A stretch of DNA of 64,000 nucleotides, from the NCBI GenBank assembly GCA_039028935.1, contig JBCCHD010000003.1, forward strand, positions 1 to 64,000, in the 5' to 3' direction. This DNA comes from Pseudomonadota bacterium (GTDB taxonomy: Bacteria; Pseudomonadota; Gammaproteobacteria; Steroidobacterales; SZUA-146). Numbering within the stretch: position 1 is the first letter of the stretch; every line of letters begins with the position of its first letter. The notes under the pieces are model-generated. The model was not told the DNA's origin and did no database searches. It worked only from the letters and a program-made list of their open reading frames with translations. The translations under genes were made by a program, and so were the position numbers. Shown piece by piece: positions 42,516 to 52,193 of this stretch.

Positions 42516-43364
42516 ATGCCACGCATTTATGATTTCAGCCGAAACCCCGCTGAACGCAACTACACGATCAAGGACCTGCAGGCGCTAAAAGGAACCGGGA
42601 GAAAGTTATCGATGGCCAATCCGGCGGATCCCGCCCAGATACAGGCATGTGTAGAGGCGGGTATTGATTTGTTTGTGGTGGGTTCAGACCAAATTGAGGA
42701 CGTCCGCCGCTTGGCGCCCACGCATTTTACGGGTGTGGGATCGACCTGGGCGCAATTTGGTTCAAACGAAGAGATTGTGGCGCACGCGTTCGACGCAATG
42801 CGACGAGGCGCGGATATGTACTACACGTTGCGCTCCTTTGAGGCGATGGAGAGGCTGTCGAACGAGGGTATTCCCGTACAAAGCCACATTGGATTGATTC
42901 CGACCTTCAGTCATTATTGTGGCGGTTTGCGCGGCTGGGGCCGAACGGCGGATGAAGCAATGAAGATTTGGCAAACACTCAAACGTATGGAAGAGGTGGG
43001 TGTGATGGCCGTTGAGGCGGAGTGTATAGCTGAGGAAGTGCTCGAAGCGGTTAACGAAAAAACCACGATCGTCACCTTTTCGCTCGGTTCCGGCAACGCC
43101 GGTGACGCGGTGTTTTCATTTGTTGCGGATGTGTGCGGAGAGCCCAGTGAAGAGAATAAGCCGCCACTGCATGCGCATGCGTACGGTAACGTGGGCCGCC
43201 TACATCAACAGATTCACGATGAGCGCGTCGCTGCTCTGAGTGCTTTTCATAGCGATGTGGCAGCGGGCCGCTTTCCGTTTGCCGCTAACAACATCGTTAT
43301 GCACGACGGCGAAAAAGACAAATTTCTCGAAGCGCTCGACAAATGGACGCCACTGCATCAGTAG
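42516..43364 (+). CDS. PanB-like ketopantoate hydroxymethyltransferase family protein
   Basis: A 282-residue TIM-barrel protein of the PanB/PEP-mutase superfamily. It has MANPADPAQIQACVEAGIDLFVVGSD, the PanB-type SHIGLIPTF, and EAECIAEEVLEAV in place of the usual EAVP catalytic stretch. It is related to 3-methyl-2-oxobutanoate hydroxymethyltransferase but differs in several motifs, so a different substrate is likely. The ATG at 42516 has AGGA eight bases upstream; the frame is open from 42447. Confidence 0.75.
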   Translation: MPRIYDFSRNPAERNYTIKDLQALKGTGRKLSMANPADPAQIQACVEAGIDLFVVGSDQIEDVRRLAPTHFTGVGSTWAQFGSNEEIVAHAFDAMRRGADMYYTLRSFEAMERLSNEGIPVQSHIGLIPTFSHYCGGLRGWGRTADEAMKIWQTLKRMEEVGVMAVEAECIAEEVLEAVNEKTTIVTFSLGSGNAGDAVFSFVADVCGEPSEENKPPLHAHAYGNVGRLHQQIHDERVAALSAFHSDVAAGRFPFAANNIVMHDGEKDKFLEALDKWTPLHQ

Positions 43365-43383
43365 GCGTCCATGACGTCATGGG

Positions 43384-46230
43384 TTATGGGCAGGCGGTCG
43401 TGCCGCTGGGTCCTGGCTGTCCAAAAATACGTGATGTGAGCACGATGTAGTCGAGGAAGTTGACCACTCCGTCGACATTAAAGTCGTTTAACGCGTCATT
43501 AGTCTGGAACGCGTTGGAAAAATTGGCCACATCAATAAAGTTGACGACGCAGTTGTTGTCCGTATCTGGGTCACACTGGTTGCCAAAGCCGTCGCCATCC
43601 ACATCAACTTGGTTGGGGTTAGCCACGTCCACACAGTTGTCAGCCTGATCACTGATCAAATCACCATCGGTGTCCGCGGGTACGGACAGTGACACCGTAC
43701 CGATGTTTGATAGTCGACCCTGGTCGTCGGCGATCGTGTAGGTGAAGCTGTCCGGTCCGGCGTAGCCTGTTTGGGCGGTGTATTCCACATCGCCGGTCAC
43801 GCCGTCGACACTCGCTACGCCAAAGGTCGGTGGTGTCACAATGTTCACCGTGGTTAGGTCGACAACGCCGTCGACATCAAAGTCGTTGGCGGCTGGTGAT
43901 AACACCGAAAGCTGATCGGCAACCTCGGTGTCGAACAGATCGTCCAAGGCCGTGGGCCGTCGATTAACAGAAGCGAGCGCGCCGGCAATGCCAAAGGTGC
44001 CGCGACCCAGTGTGCCAACAATAAGTAAGTCGTTGTCCTGGTCGTAGTTGAGTTCGAACACCGGCACGTTTGGCACATTAGAATCGAGTCGAACCCACTC
44101 ATCAAACTGTTCGTTGTCAGTGCTGACATAGAGACCACGGTCGGTGCCGATAATGACCGCATCGAATGCGCCATTGGTGGCGAATACAATCGATCGCAAT
44201 CGCCCTGTGGAAGCGAGGTCTAGGTCGCCCGTGATGACTGATGTTGTCGCGCCATTGTCGGTCGTGGTGTAGGCATTCGCTTGGTCAATGTAAAACACGC
44301 GTGTGCTGTCATCACTGTCCATGGCGACGCTGATTATGTCGGTTGTTTGTGGCAGAGGAACACCGGCGGGTGCCAGTGCCGCGCCTGCCGCAAAACGCGA
44401 AAAGAGCTGATTGCCGGCGCCGACATAGACCGCTTCCTCATTGTCGCTGGCACCGAATGCGATCGTGTTGCCATCAAACGGGTTGGCCACGACGCCAGGA
44501 CCAATGGCGTCGAGCGTGTCGCCCTGATCAAACGATTCGTAGACACCGTTAGAGCCGCCGAAAACGATGCGTTGTGGATCGATGAGATTGAGCACAACAG
44601 GCGTCTTAAATTGGGCTTCAATGGGTGCGCCCGACACAGTAAACAAAGCGGGTTGTGTCAGCGATAATTCGTTGTTGGCGCTGTCGAACTCACGACGATT
44701 GAAAAACCCTAGATTCTGAAAGCTGCTATATCGAACTGTTTGATTGAGCGCCGCTAAGGTATCGATATCGACAGCAACGTCCCCGCCGTCACCGGTGCTC
44801 AGCGATTCCCAGACATTCGTCGCCGGGGAGATTTGTTGCGTGCTCCCCGTGTCTTGATTGCCGGTCATGACAATATCCGCGACCGCATCATAAGAGGTGT
44901 CGTGTCCTTCGGTAAGCTGCAAATTGCTATTGAGCGATACCCAGTCGCCGGTAGTACTTTGCGGCGAGACGCGTTTATAAATCCCGCCATCGTCGCCTTC
45001 GAGCAAATTACCATCGGCATCGAAGACCATGTCGCGTGAGTCGGCGTGTGGAGCCGAATTCGACGCTGTGCCGTTATGGGTGAGCGAGGTCCACTGCGAA
45101 CCGCTCGACGCCGATGCATCGCCTCGAAACAGGCGTCCAGAGAAATCAAATGCGCCAATCGAGTTTGGGAAGGAGCCATCGTTAAGTGGCTGACGATCGC
45201 CGCCAACATACACGATGTCGTCGTTGGTAGGATCAACCGCCAGTGAAAAATGAATACTGGCCTGTGCTCCGGCATGCACACCGACAAAGTCTGGTTCCAA
45301 TGAGCCGGGCAAATCCATTTCGATCCAGCTCACGCCGTCGTCGTCGCTATAAAACAGGCCGGCTAGCCGACCAAACTCGCTAATGGCCGAGTACACCCGT
45401 CCAGACTGACCGAATTCGATTTCAATGAGCCCAGAATCGGAGGTGATGACGGCATCCATCGCGGCATCACTGACTTTGGTCCAAGCATCGCCTCCGTCGA
45501 TAGTGCGGTAGATGCCGTTGGGCGCGCCCGCGCACGTGTCTGCAAAAACAATAGCGGTGTAGAGTCGGTCCGCATTATTGGGATCCGCGGTAATGACCGT
45601 CGCGACGCCGTCCGGTAAACCGCTGTTGCCCACCGTTTGCAGCGTGAAGTTGGAACCACCATCAGTTGAGCGAAAAACGCCGACGTCACCGCAGTTGAAC
45701 GGCACGGCAAAGTTGACCGCTGCGAACAGTCGATTGCCGCTCACTGCGAGTTTGGAAATATTGCGATTTTCAAGATCCGTGCCCACTTGCGACCACGTGT
45801 TGCCGCCGTCCGTTGTGCGCAACAAGCCAATGCGCTCACCGCCCTTGCGTAGCCAGCTGCTGAACAACCCAATCCCCGCATACAGCGTTTCATTGGTTGC
45901 GTCGGCCGGATCAAAAACAATATCGCCGATGGACTGTGATAACACCGCATCGGTTTGGTTCGTCCAGGTCGGATCGGTATCCAGACCATTCACCGTTTTC
46001 CAAATGCCGCCATTTGTGCCGCCAACATAAATGATATTTGCGTCGGTGGGGTGCGCGGCGACGGCGTTGATGGCGCCGGTGACCGGGTTGTTTACTAGCC
46101 CTTCCGTTTGCCCAAACAGAATCGGAGCCGGGCCACGTGGGTCAGCGGTTTGCGCTGCCGTTTGTAAACTGAGCGTTGCGGAAAGGGTGAAAGCCAGGCA
46201 GGTCGACGTTATTGTTTTTGTATTTAACAT
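43384..46230 (-). CDS. Secreted sortilin-type beta-propeller protein with TSP3 and dockerin-like end
   Basis: A 948-residue exported protein. After a signal peptide a VPS10/BNR-type beta-propeller (about 30-700) repeats phrases such as TTDGGNTWSQVG and STDGGSNFT. A cadherin-like/Ig segment (PTALDDLFDTEVADQLSVLSPAANDFD) follows, then a thrombospondin type 3 calcium repeat (DTDGDLISDQADNCVDVANPNQVDVDGDGFGNQCDPDTDNN). A dockerin-like EF-hand end (NVDGVVNFLDYIVLTSRIFG) closes it. It is likely a calcium-stabilised surface or secreted adhesion or hydrolase protein; no catalytic residue is identified. Confidence 0.85.
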   Translation of the reverse strand: MLNTKTITSTCLAFTLSATLSLQTAAQTADPRGPAPILFGQTEGLVNNPVTGAINAVAAHPTDANIIYVGGTNGGIWKTVNGLDTDPTWTNQTDAVLSQSIGDIVFDPADATNETLYAGIGLFSSWLRKGGERIGLLRTTDGGNTWSQVGTDLENRNISKLAVSGNRLFAAVNFAVPFNCGDVGVFRSTDGGSNFTLQTVGNSGLPDGVATVITADPNNADRLYTAIVFADTCAGAPNGIYRTIDGGDAWTKVSDAAMDAVITSDSGLIEIEFGQSGRVYSAISEFGRLAGLFYSDDDGVSWIEMDLPGSLEPDFVGVHAGAQASIHFSLAVDPTNDDIVYVGGDRQPLNDGSFPNSIGAFDFSGRLFRGDASASSGSQWTSLTHNGTASNSAPHADSRDMVFDADGNLLEGDDGGIYKRVSPQSTTGDWVSLNSNLQLTEGHDTSYDAVADIVMTGNQDTGSTQQISPATNVWESLSTGDGGDVAVDIDTLAALNQTVRYSSFQNLGFFNRREFDSANNELSLTQPALFTVSGAPIEAQFKTPVVLNLIDPQRIVFGGSNGVYESFDQGDTLDAIGPGVVANPFDGNTIAFGASDNEEAVYVGAGNQLFSRFAAGAALAPAGVPLPQTTDIISVAMDSDDSTRVFYIDQANAYTTTDNGATTSVITGDLDLASTGRLRSIVFATNGAFDAVIIGTDRGLYVSTDNEQFDEWVRLDSNVPNVPVFELNYDQDNDLLIVGTLGRGTFGIAGALASVNRRPTALDDLFDTEVADQLSVLSPAANDFDVDGVVDLTTVNIVTPPTFGVASVDGVTGDVEYTAQTGYAGPDSFTYTIADDQGRLSNIGTVSLSVPADTDGDLISDQADNCVDVANPNQVDVDGDGFGNQCDPDTDNNCVVNFIDVANFSNAFQTNDALNDFNVDGVVNFLDYIVLTSRIFGQPGPSGTTACP

Positions 46231-46318
46231 ATTGTTCTCACTAAATCCGTTTAATTGACAAGGCGATAATGTGTACTATACGACAATAAATCAGTAATTG
46301 GTCAGGGAGACCAGCACA

Positions 46319-47272
46319 ATGAATCGAAAATTGGATTGTTTGGCGCGTGTCCGCCGCATGGTATTCGTGTTTGGATGCGCGTGGCTGAGCAGTGCCGCGC
46401 TCGCTGAGAGCCACAATGCATTCGTCACGTTGGGTAACGGTGTAGTCGTTGATGTGCAAAACGAACGGCTATACACGATGAACCCAAAGACGGGCATTGA
46501 AGCGACGAACATCGCCACAGGTGAGCGTCTCTGGCGAAGCGTTGCCGCAGACCGGCCCCTGTCGATTCGTGAAGGCACACTGTTAGCTCAAAGTAGCGCC
46601 GAAAAATCGGGGCAACTAGAGTTGGCCTATCTGACTGCAGAAAGTGGTGAGTTGCTCCGCGCTACCCGCCTCTCCGTTGACGACTCGGTGTGGGCGCGTA
46701 CCACCGATACGCTCGATCACCGTTTCGTTTTGCAAAGCACTGGGGCCGATAGTTTGCACTGGCAGCACACCACGAAAAAAATTCAGGGTGCGAGACTCGA
46801 TCGCGCCGAACCACAGGCTCTCCGAACCGAGGGGTTTCTTCGGGCTGATTTCTCAACGCGTTCCGTTGCGCATTCCGATACTGGGTTACGGGCAAGCACC
46901 ATTCGGGACTTTCGCGCTTCAGTGCCTGATGGGGCGGTCGGTAAACGCGCGTTGTATTCCGCTGATCGACAGCATATCGCTACGCACAGACCGCTGAGTC
47001 CACAGGCGCGACAGTCTGGCCAGCGGTATGAGTGGCATGTGTACTCGGCTGACGGTAAGCGACTTCAGACCTTTGCATCGGCGGTATCGTTTTCCCCCTA
47101 TATCATCGTGGGAAATCGATTGCTCTACGTGACGCCCGCGCGAAAATGGCGCGCAGAGGAGCGTACTGAAATCAACCCGATGAGCGTGCGGGCTATCGAC
47201 CTAAATTCTGGCGTCGAACTGTTCAAAGTGCCCGTCAAAGACACGCGATATAACGGACCGTTTCCGCCTTAA
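46319..47272 (+). CDS. Exported PQQ-like beta-propeller protein
   Basis: A 317-residue exported protein. After the signal segment it has short WD/PQQ-like repeats (VVDVQNERLYTMNPKTGIEATNIATGERLWRSVAAD, AYLTAESGELLRATRL, RAIDLNSGVELFKVPV), suggesting a small beta-propeller like those of outer-membrane assembly factors. It is too short for a full BamB. The ATG at 46319 has a GGGAG site. It is transcribed divergently from the sortilin-type gene. Confidence 0.7.
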   Translation: MNRKLDCLARVRRMVFVFGCAWLSSAALAESHNAFVTLGNGVVVDVQNERLYTMNPKTGIEATNIATGERLWRSVAADRPLSIREGTLLAQSSAEKSGQLELAYLTAESGELLRATRLSVDDSVWARTTDTLDHRFVLQSTGADSLHWQHTTKKIQGARLDRAEPQALRTEGFLRADFSTRSVAHSDTGLRASTIRDFRASVPDGAVGKRALYSADRQHIATHRPLSPQARQSGQRYEWHVYSADGKRLQTFASAVSFSPYIIVGNRLLYVTPARKWRAEERTEINPMSVRAIDLNSGVELFKVPVKDTRYNGPFPP

Positions 47273-47296
47273 GCGATTTTTTTGTACAGTACGTCC

Positions 47297-47803
47297 ATGC
47301 GACGTACGGTCAAGTTTCTTCACACGGTTGCCGGCATGGGTCTCGCCGGAGGCTTGGCGGTCTATATCGGCGTGCTGCATGCCGCGCCGGATCATGCGAC
47401 GACCATTGAGTATGCGGGCACGCGTGAAGCGCTCGCGTTCGCGGTTAAGTGGATTATCTTGCCGTCGATGCTCATCACGGTCGTATCGGGTTTGATTGCC
47501 ATGATCGTGCATCCGCCCTTTATGGACACGCCATGGGTGTGGGTGAAAGCGCTGACCGGATTGTTGTTTTTTGAGGCCACACTCGCCAGTCTCGACGCGC
47601 CAGCCCAGCAGGCCGCTGCCGCCATGGCTCAAGCTGTAGCGGGTGAGATCGATCCTGAAACGCTCGCAGAGCTGGTGCGCAACGAATGGGGCGCCTGGTA
47701 CATGCTGCTTGGGTTATCGATTGCCAATGTAGCGCTCGGCATCTGGCGTCCGCGATTCGCCAAGCGAGACGTAAAAAAGGAAACCGGCAGTGGCGCTTCT
47801 TGA
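47297..47803 (+). CDS. DUF2269-like membrane protein
   Basis: A 168-residue inner-membrane protein with about four hydrophobic helices (KFLHTVAGMGLAGGLAVYIGVL, AVKWIILPSMLITVVSGLIAMIV, PWVWVKALTGLLFFEATLAS, WGAWYMLLGLSIANVALGIW), in the style of DUF2269. The function is unknown. It overlaps the next gene by 14 bases. Confidence 0.75.
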   Translation: MRRTVKFLHTVAGMGLAGGLAVYIGVLHAAPDHATTIEYAGTREALAFAVKWIILPSMLITVVSGLIAMIVHPPFMDTPWVWVKALTGLLFFEATLASLDAPAQQAAAAMAQAVAGEIDPETLAELVRNEWGAWYMLLGLSIANVALGIWRPRFAKRDVKKETGSGAS

Positions 47804-48068
47804 GCAGCTCATCCGTTCCGGTCGAATCGTCGACATCATGCTGGCGTTTGTTGTCGTTGAAGTGGTGATATTGCTGGCGCTGTGGCACCGAAAAGGACGT
47901 GGCGTTCCGCCCCGCGCGCTGCTGCTCAATGTCGGCGCGGGCGGCAGCTTGATGCTCGCGCTCGGCGCGGTGCTCAAAGGATTCGGTACCGCTGCGATCG
48001 CGGCCTGTCTGGTGCTTGCGCTGGTGTTTCATCTTGCGGATTTGTTGTCGCGGTGGCGATCGCAATAA
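47790..48068 (+). CDS. Small three-helix membrane protein
   Basis: A 92-residue protein with three hydrophobic helices (IVDIMLAFVVVEVVILLALWH, ALLLNVGAGGSLMLALGAVL, AAIAACLVLALVFHLADLL). The GTG start overlaps the end of the DUF2269-like gene, so the two are coupled and probably form a complex. The family is not recognised. Confidence 0.75.
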   Translation: MALLEQLIRSGRIVDIMLAFVVVEVVILLALWHRKGRGVPPRALLLNVGAGGSLMLALGAVLKGFGTAAIAACLVLALVFHLADLLSRWRSQ

Positions 48069-48261
48069 ATTCCTTAATCTCATGACGCCCCCTTTTCCGC
48101 GTGCGTGATCGGGCTGAGCGACCTGCTCAGTGAAAAAAAGTCCGGCCAGCATCCTTTAAGGGTCTGATTGTTGTGGCCAAGCCGCCTCTCCGTTTTGTCC
48201 AAGGTTGACGATACGCTCATAGCCATGTCGGGGATGAAGCAGTCAATGCGGGGGTGGTCGC

Positions 48262-50526
48262 GTGCGGATGAATTATGGTTTTTTCATTGCAGTGGCAGGG
48301 GTGGCGTGTGGGTCGGCTAGCGGATCACCGCCGCTCAACGCCGATACGCCTTTTCTCGGTGCTGAAATTGATGCGGTAGCAAGTGCATTGGGTGGACCGA
48401 GTTGGGTGCCCCTCGGTGAGCCGAGCGTCGGTGGGCGCGTGACGTCGATAAGTGTGAGTCCGCATGACGCGAACCGCGTCTTGATCGGGGGCGACATGCT
48501 CGGCGTCGGCGTGAGCAACGACAAAGGTGAAAGCTGGCGTTCTTCTTTTGGATTTGTAAGTTGGGAGATCGGCAGTTTCAGCTGGCATCCGACACAGTCC
48601 GAGCGTGTGTGGGTGGGCACGATGGGAGGACCATACGAAAGTCGTGATGGCGGGGTGAACTGGACGCTGCGACGAACTGGCATGCCGGAACAAGCGAACT
48701 TTGACTTTTCAGCGCCGATTGAGAAGGTCCTATTCGACCCTAACGACAGTACTCGACTGCTTGCGGTCGGTGGCACCAGTCGACGTTGGCGTGTGGAGAA
48801 TGTGGATGGACTGCTTGGAGCAGTTTGGTTAAGCACTAACGAGGGACAAGAGTGGGAACAACTCACTACGATTACGGCGGATGGCTCGTCAACCGCTGCA
48901 GATGCGCAAGGGGTCAATGTTGTGTCGATGACTTTTGCCGCGCAATCCTCGAGTCGTTTGTATGCGAGCGTGGATGGTCGCGGCGTGTATCGTAGCCTCG
49001 ACGGTGGTGCGACATGGCAGCGACTCTCAACAGCCCTGCCACATGATCAAGTTGAACGGGTGTTGGCGCATCCAACTCTGCCGCTGACTGTGTTTGTGTC
49101 ACTGGGCAATGACACAACACAACCGGGAGGTATGTACGTCAGTACGGATGGCGGCGATTCTTTTAGCCCGATCAATAACGGGCTTGCGCAAGTCAGTGGA
49201 ACCAACAGCGGCAATACATCTCGCTATAAAGGTGTGGCCATCGATGCGGTGAATGGACAGCGACTGATCGCATGCGATGATCGATTCGGTTCGCTGGGAA
49301 TCTACCAAAGTGAGGATGGTGGAGCGTCCTGGGGTCTAGTGCTGCCGGATGCCGCACTGCCTCTGCCGTATCCATCGGGTGCGGAGATGGAGGTGGCAAC
49401 CATTGCCCCCTCTGATCCTGATCTGATATTCGCTGCGGGATCGGCTAATCTTGTGCGCTCTACCGATGGTGGTCAAACCTGGAACGACGCGGCCAATCTG
49501 TATTTTGATAATGGCTACTATCGTGGGCGTGGATATTCCGGTTTGGTTGCCACCGAAGTGACTTTCAATCCAGGGATTGCTGGGCATCTGCTCATCCAAG
49601 GATTTGATGGCGCTCGAATCGTGCAATCAACTGACAATGGCGTGTCGTGGCGCTTTGAAGGCAATCAGCTTGGTAGTTTTAGTGGGGGCGCGGACGCGAT
49701 ATTTGCGTCGGCCAGCGTTGCCTATGCCTCATTGGGTTTTCAATCCAACTATCAAGGTGTGGCGCGTACTGTCGACAGTGGACAAACTTGGCAGATCATA
49801 GCAGGCGGCGATTCCGGTCTGCCGGAGATCGGCGCGAGCAGCAAAGCTGGGGCAATTCACGCCTCAACCAGTGATACGAGTCACGTGCACGTGATCATCG
49901 ATGGGGATGTCTATCGTTCGACAGACTCCGGCAGCACGTGGGCGATGGTACGCGCCGATAATGGATTTGGTTGGTTCGCCTCGCTGCCGGATGAGAGTCA
50001 GTTATTTCTCAGTGCAGATGATGGTGTTTACATCAGCTCAGACGGTGTGGTGTTCACCTCAATCGGTGGCCCGGCGCGACCGGGCAAATTGTCGATGACG
50101 TCTGATGGCACGTTGTGGATGGCGGCGCACGATCGAACCGGCAATGCGGGGTTGGGCGTTTGGACCTATCGCGCTGATACCGGTTGGGTGGGGGTGCTCG
50201 ATCCGAATAATTTGACGGGTGAATTTGGGCAAGCGATGCGGTACGTACATGGTATTGCGGTCAGTCCCGCCGACTCGCAAACCGTTGCTATTGTGACCGG
50301 TGATCCACCGTTTCGAGATGTGTCCCGATCCTCTGGTGTTTATCTGACGCGCGATGGCGGCCTGTCGTGGAAACGGTTAAACAGTAATTTGCCGATGCTG
50401 CGTGGCGCGGCCATTGCGTTTGATCCTCACGACCCACGTCGGCTCGTTATGGGGACTGCCGGCAGAGGGTTTTATCAACTCCAACTCGAGACAACGCCTG
50501 CATCGGCCATCACGCGTCGGCCTTGA
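48262..50526 (+). CDS. Sortilin/BNR-repeat secreted glycoside-hydrolase-like protein
   Basis: A 754-residue exported protein made of repeated BNR/Asp-box blades (SNDKGESWRSSF, SRDGGVNWTLRR, STDGGDSFSPI, STDGGQTWNDA, TRDGGLSWKRL). This is the seven-bladed VPS10/xyloglucanase-like propeller of GH74-type enzymes and their non-enzymatic relatives. No catalytic pair is obvious by eye. The GTG start precedes a short signal segment with ACGSASG. Confidence 0.82.
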   Translation: MRMNYGFFIAVAGVACGSASGSPPLNADTPFLGAEIDAVASALGGPSWVPLGEPSVGGRVTSISVSPHDANRVLIGGDMLGVGVSNDKGESWRSSFGFVSWEIGSFSWHPTQSERVWVGTMGGPYESRDGGVNWTLRRTGMPEQANFDFSAPIEKVLFDPNDSTRLLAVGGTSRRWRVENVDGLLGAVWLSTNEGQEWEQLTTITADGSSTAADAQGVNVVSMTFAAQSSSRLYASVDGRGVYRSLDGGATWQRLSTALPHDQVERVLAHPTLPLTVFVSLGNDTTQPGGMYVSTDGGDSFSPINNGLAQVSGTNSGNTSRYKGVAIDAVNGQRLIACDDRFGSLGIYQSEDGGASWGLVLPDAALPLPYPSGAEMEVATIAPSDPDLIFAAGSANLVRSTDGGQTWNDAANLYFDNGYYRGRGYSGLVATEVTFNPGIAGHLLIQGFDGARIVQSTDNGVSWRFEGNQLGSFSGGADAIFASASVAYASLGFQSNYQGVARTVDSGQTWQIIAGGDSGLPEIGASSKAGAIHASTSDTSHVHVIIDGDVYRSTDSGSTWAMVRADNGFGWFASLPDESQLFLSADDGVYISSDGVVFTSIGGPARPGKLSMTSDGTLWMAAHDRTGNAGLGVWTYRADTGWVGVLDPNNLTGEFGQAMRYVHGIAVSPADSQTVAIVTGDPPFRDVSRSSGVYLTRDGGLSWKRLNSNLPMLRGAAIAFDPHDPRRLVMGTAGRGFYQLQLETTPASAITRRP

Positions 50527-50563
50527 TGGATGCATAGTCGACGCGCGGCGCCAACAACTTACG

Positions 50564-50992
50564 CTACTTGATCGGGATAAATCGATCGCCCACTTTTCGA
50601 TGCGGTTTGCCATCGAGCATGACCCGCTCCCCTTCAAGTTCCATGTCGTCGGCGGTCATCGCGTCAGGGTCCGGCATGACATCATCAACATGACTTGTGC
50701 TGCTCGGTATCACGGCGGCGGCCGTCGACGCTGTGCGGATATATGCCTGACCAAAGCCGGCTGCACGAAGTGCATCTCGAGCGCGGTTCGCGTCCGATTT
50801 GCTCGCGTAAGGTCCGACAAGAACGCGTGTTAATCCATCGTTACCAACTGTGTGGCGCAGTTCACCGATGTCTGGCGAGACTGTTACGGCGGGATTTGGG
50901 TTTCGAAAAGCTCCGATCTGCACATCGTAAAGATCGGCATAACTGGTAGCGCCCAACAGGGACAACAACACGGCACAGGATCGTTTGAGCAT
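50564..50992 (-). CDS. Exported SPOR-domain-like protein
   Basis: A 142-residue protein with a signal segment (SCAVLLSLLGATSYA) followed by a SPOR-type repeat (LYDVQIGAFRNPNPAV, GLTRVLVGPYASKSDANRARDALRAAGFGQAYIRTAS). SPOR domains bind denuded peptidoglycan at division sites. The ATG at 50992 has GGAG nine bases upstream. The C-terminal acidic tail has no known role. Confidence 0.85.
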   Translation of the reverse strand: MLKRSCAVLLSLLGATSYADLYDVQIGAFRNPNPAVTVSPDIGELRHTVGNDGLTRVLVGPYASKSDANRARDALRAAGFGQAYIRTASTAAAVIPSSTSHVDDVMPDPDAMTADDMELEGERVMLDGKPHRKVGDRFIPIK

Positions 50993-51060
50993 TAGGATAC
51001 TCTCCATGTCAGTAAGCTCGCAGGCAGTATAGCGTTTTTTGATTCGATCATCATCGTTGA

Positions 51061-52020
51061 TCAAAACAGTTTGTGCGAGCCCGCGTCGTGATCGGTGGTG
51101 TTTTCTCGGACGAGTTGCGCGTAATGATCGCTCAAGGTGATGTCGCCAGTTGACGGCGTTGCATCCGCGTCATACTCACCGGTTTCGGGGTTCCACCACA
51201 ACATCGATTCGGTCGCATAGTAATGCGCAATACGGGCAAATTCGGCTTTAACCGCCATCGTGGGCAGCAACCAGCCTAAGGGTGTGAGAACACGGGCAAA
51301 CCAGACAAACATCGAAGGTGGCACGGCGCGAAACGCAGGCGGTTTTTGCATCGCGTAGAACAGCAGCTCGCCTTGTTGACGAGCGGTGATCGCGGGTCCA
51401 GGACCGCCGATGGGTAAGATCGCATTGTGTCGATCCGGTCGGTCGATGCAATCGACTAAAAACGCGGCGAGATCTCTTCGCGCAATCGGTTTGCAGGCCG
51501 TTTGTTTGCCGTCGGCAAACAAAAGAAACGGTTTGCCTTGACGAAGTCGTTCAACTTGACCGGACAGAGAGCGAAAATACGCCGTGGGTCGAATGATGCT
51601 GTATGTTAGACCCGAGTCAATCAATGCTTGTTCAAACGCCAGTTTGGCAAACTGAAATGCAAGCTTGGGTTTTTGTACGCAGATGGCGGAGAGCAGAATA
51701 AACTGGCGAGCACCCACGTTCCTCGCGAATGAGAGCAGGCGTTGATTGAGATCGTGATCGACCCGCCAGGCATCTTGCGGTGCGCCACTGCGCGACGCCA
51801 CGCAGGAGATGACCGCATCATACACACGCGTATTCGTGTCCTCGCTCGGTCCCGCCTCAAGTTGCTCATAGTTAAGCATTTCGCAATCCGGCACGGTTTG
51901 TTCTTGATCGCGCGCCATCGCGGTCACCCCATAGCCGCGTGCCACGAGTTCACGCGCCACCGCCCGGCCGACATAGCCGGTTGCGCCAGCAAGGAGCACA
52001 TGAGGTGTTTTAGTCGTCAC
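51061..52020 (-). CDS. bciA: Divinyl (bacterio)chlorophyllide 8-vinyl reductase, BciA type
   Basis: BciA reduces the C8-vinyl group of divinyl chlorophyllide using NADPH, a late step in bacteriochlorophyll synthesis. The 319-residue NmrA-like SDR has the NADPH motif LLAGATGYVGRAVARELVARGYGV and the family's C-terminal WWNPETGEYDADATPSTGDITL phrase. Other conserved stretches are YSIIRPTAYFRSLSGQ and GGPGPAIT. It sits at the left edge of the photosynthesis cluster. The SPOR protein gene downstream is unrelated. Confidence 0.92.
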   Translation of the reverse strand: MTTKTPHVLLAGATGYVGRAVARELVARGYGVTAMARDQEQTVPDCEMLNYEQLEAGPSEDTNTRVYDAVISCVASRSGAPQDAWRVDHDLNQRLLSFARNVGARQFILLSAICVQKPKLAFQFAKLAFEQALIDSGLTYSIIRPTAYFRSLSGQVERLRQGKPFLLFADGKQTACKPIARRDLAAFLVDCIDRPDRHNAILPIGGPGPAITARQQGELLFYAMQKPPAFRAVPPSMFVWFARVLTPLGWLLPTMAVKAEFARIAHYYATESMLWWNPETGEYDADATPSTGDITLSDHYAQLVRENTTDHDAGSHKLF

Positions 52021-52193
52021 GATACCTACCCATCTGGTCTACGGGATCGATCTTGACACGACTGATTCGGATTGGCGAATTGGCTCAAAAACGCCTGTCA
52101 TGGCGAGTGGTGATCAGGAGGTCGGTTCGAATTCAACAGCGTGTTTAGGATAGGCGGTACGCCGCTCAAGTTCATCGACTGCATAACAACCGA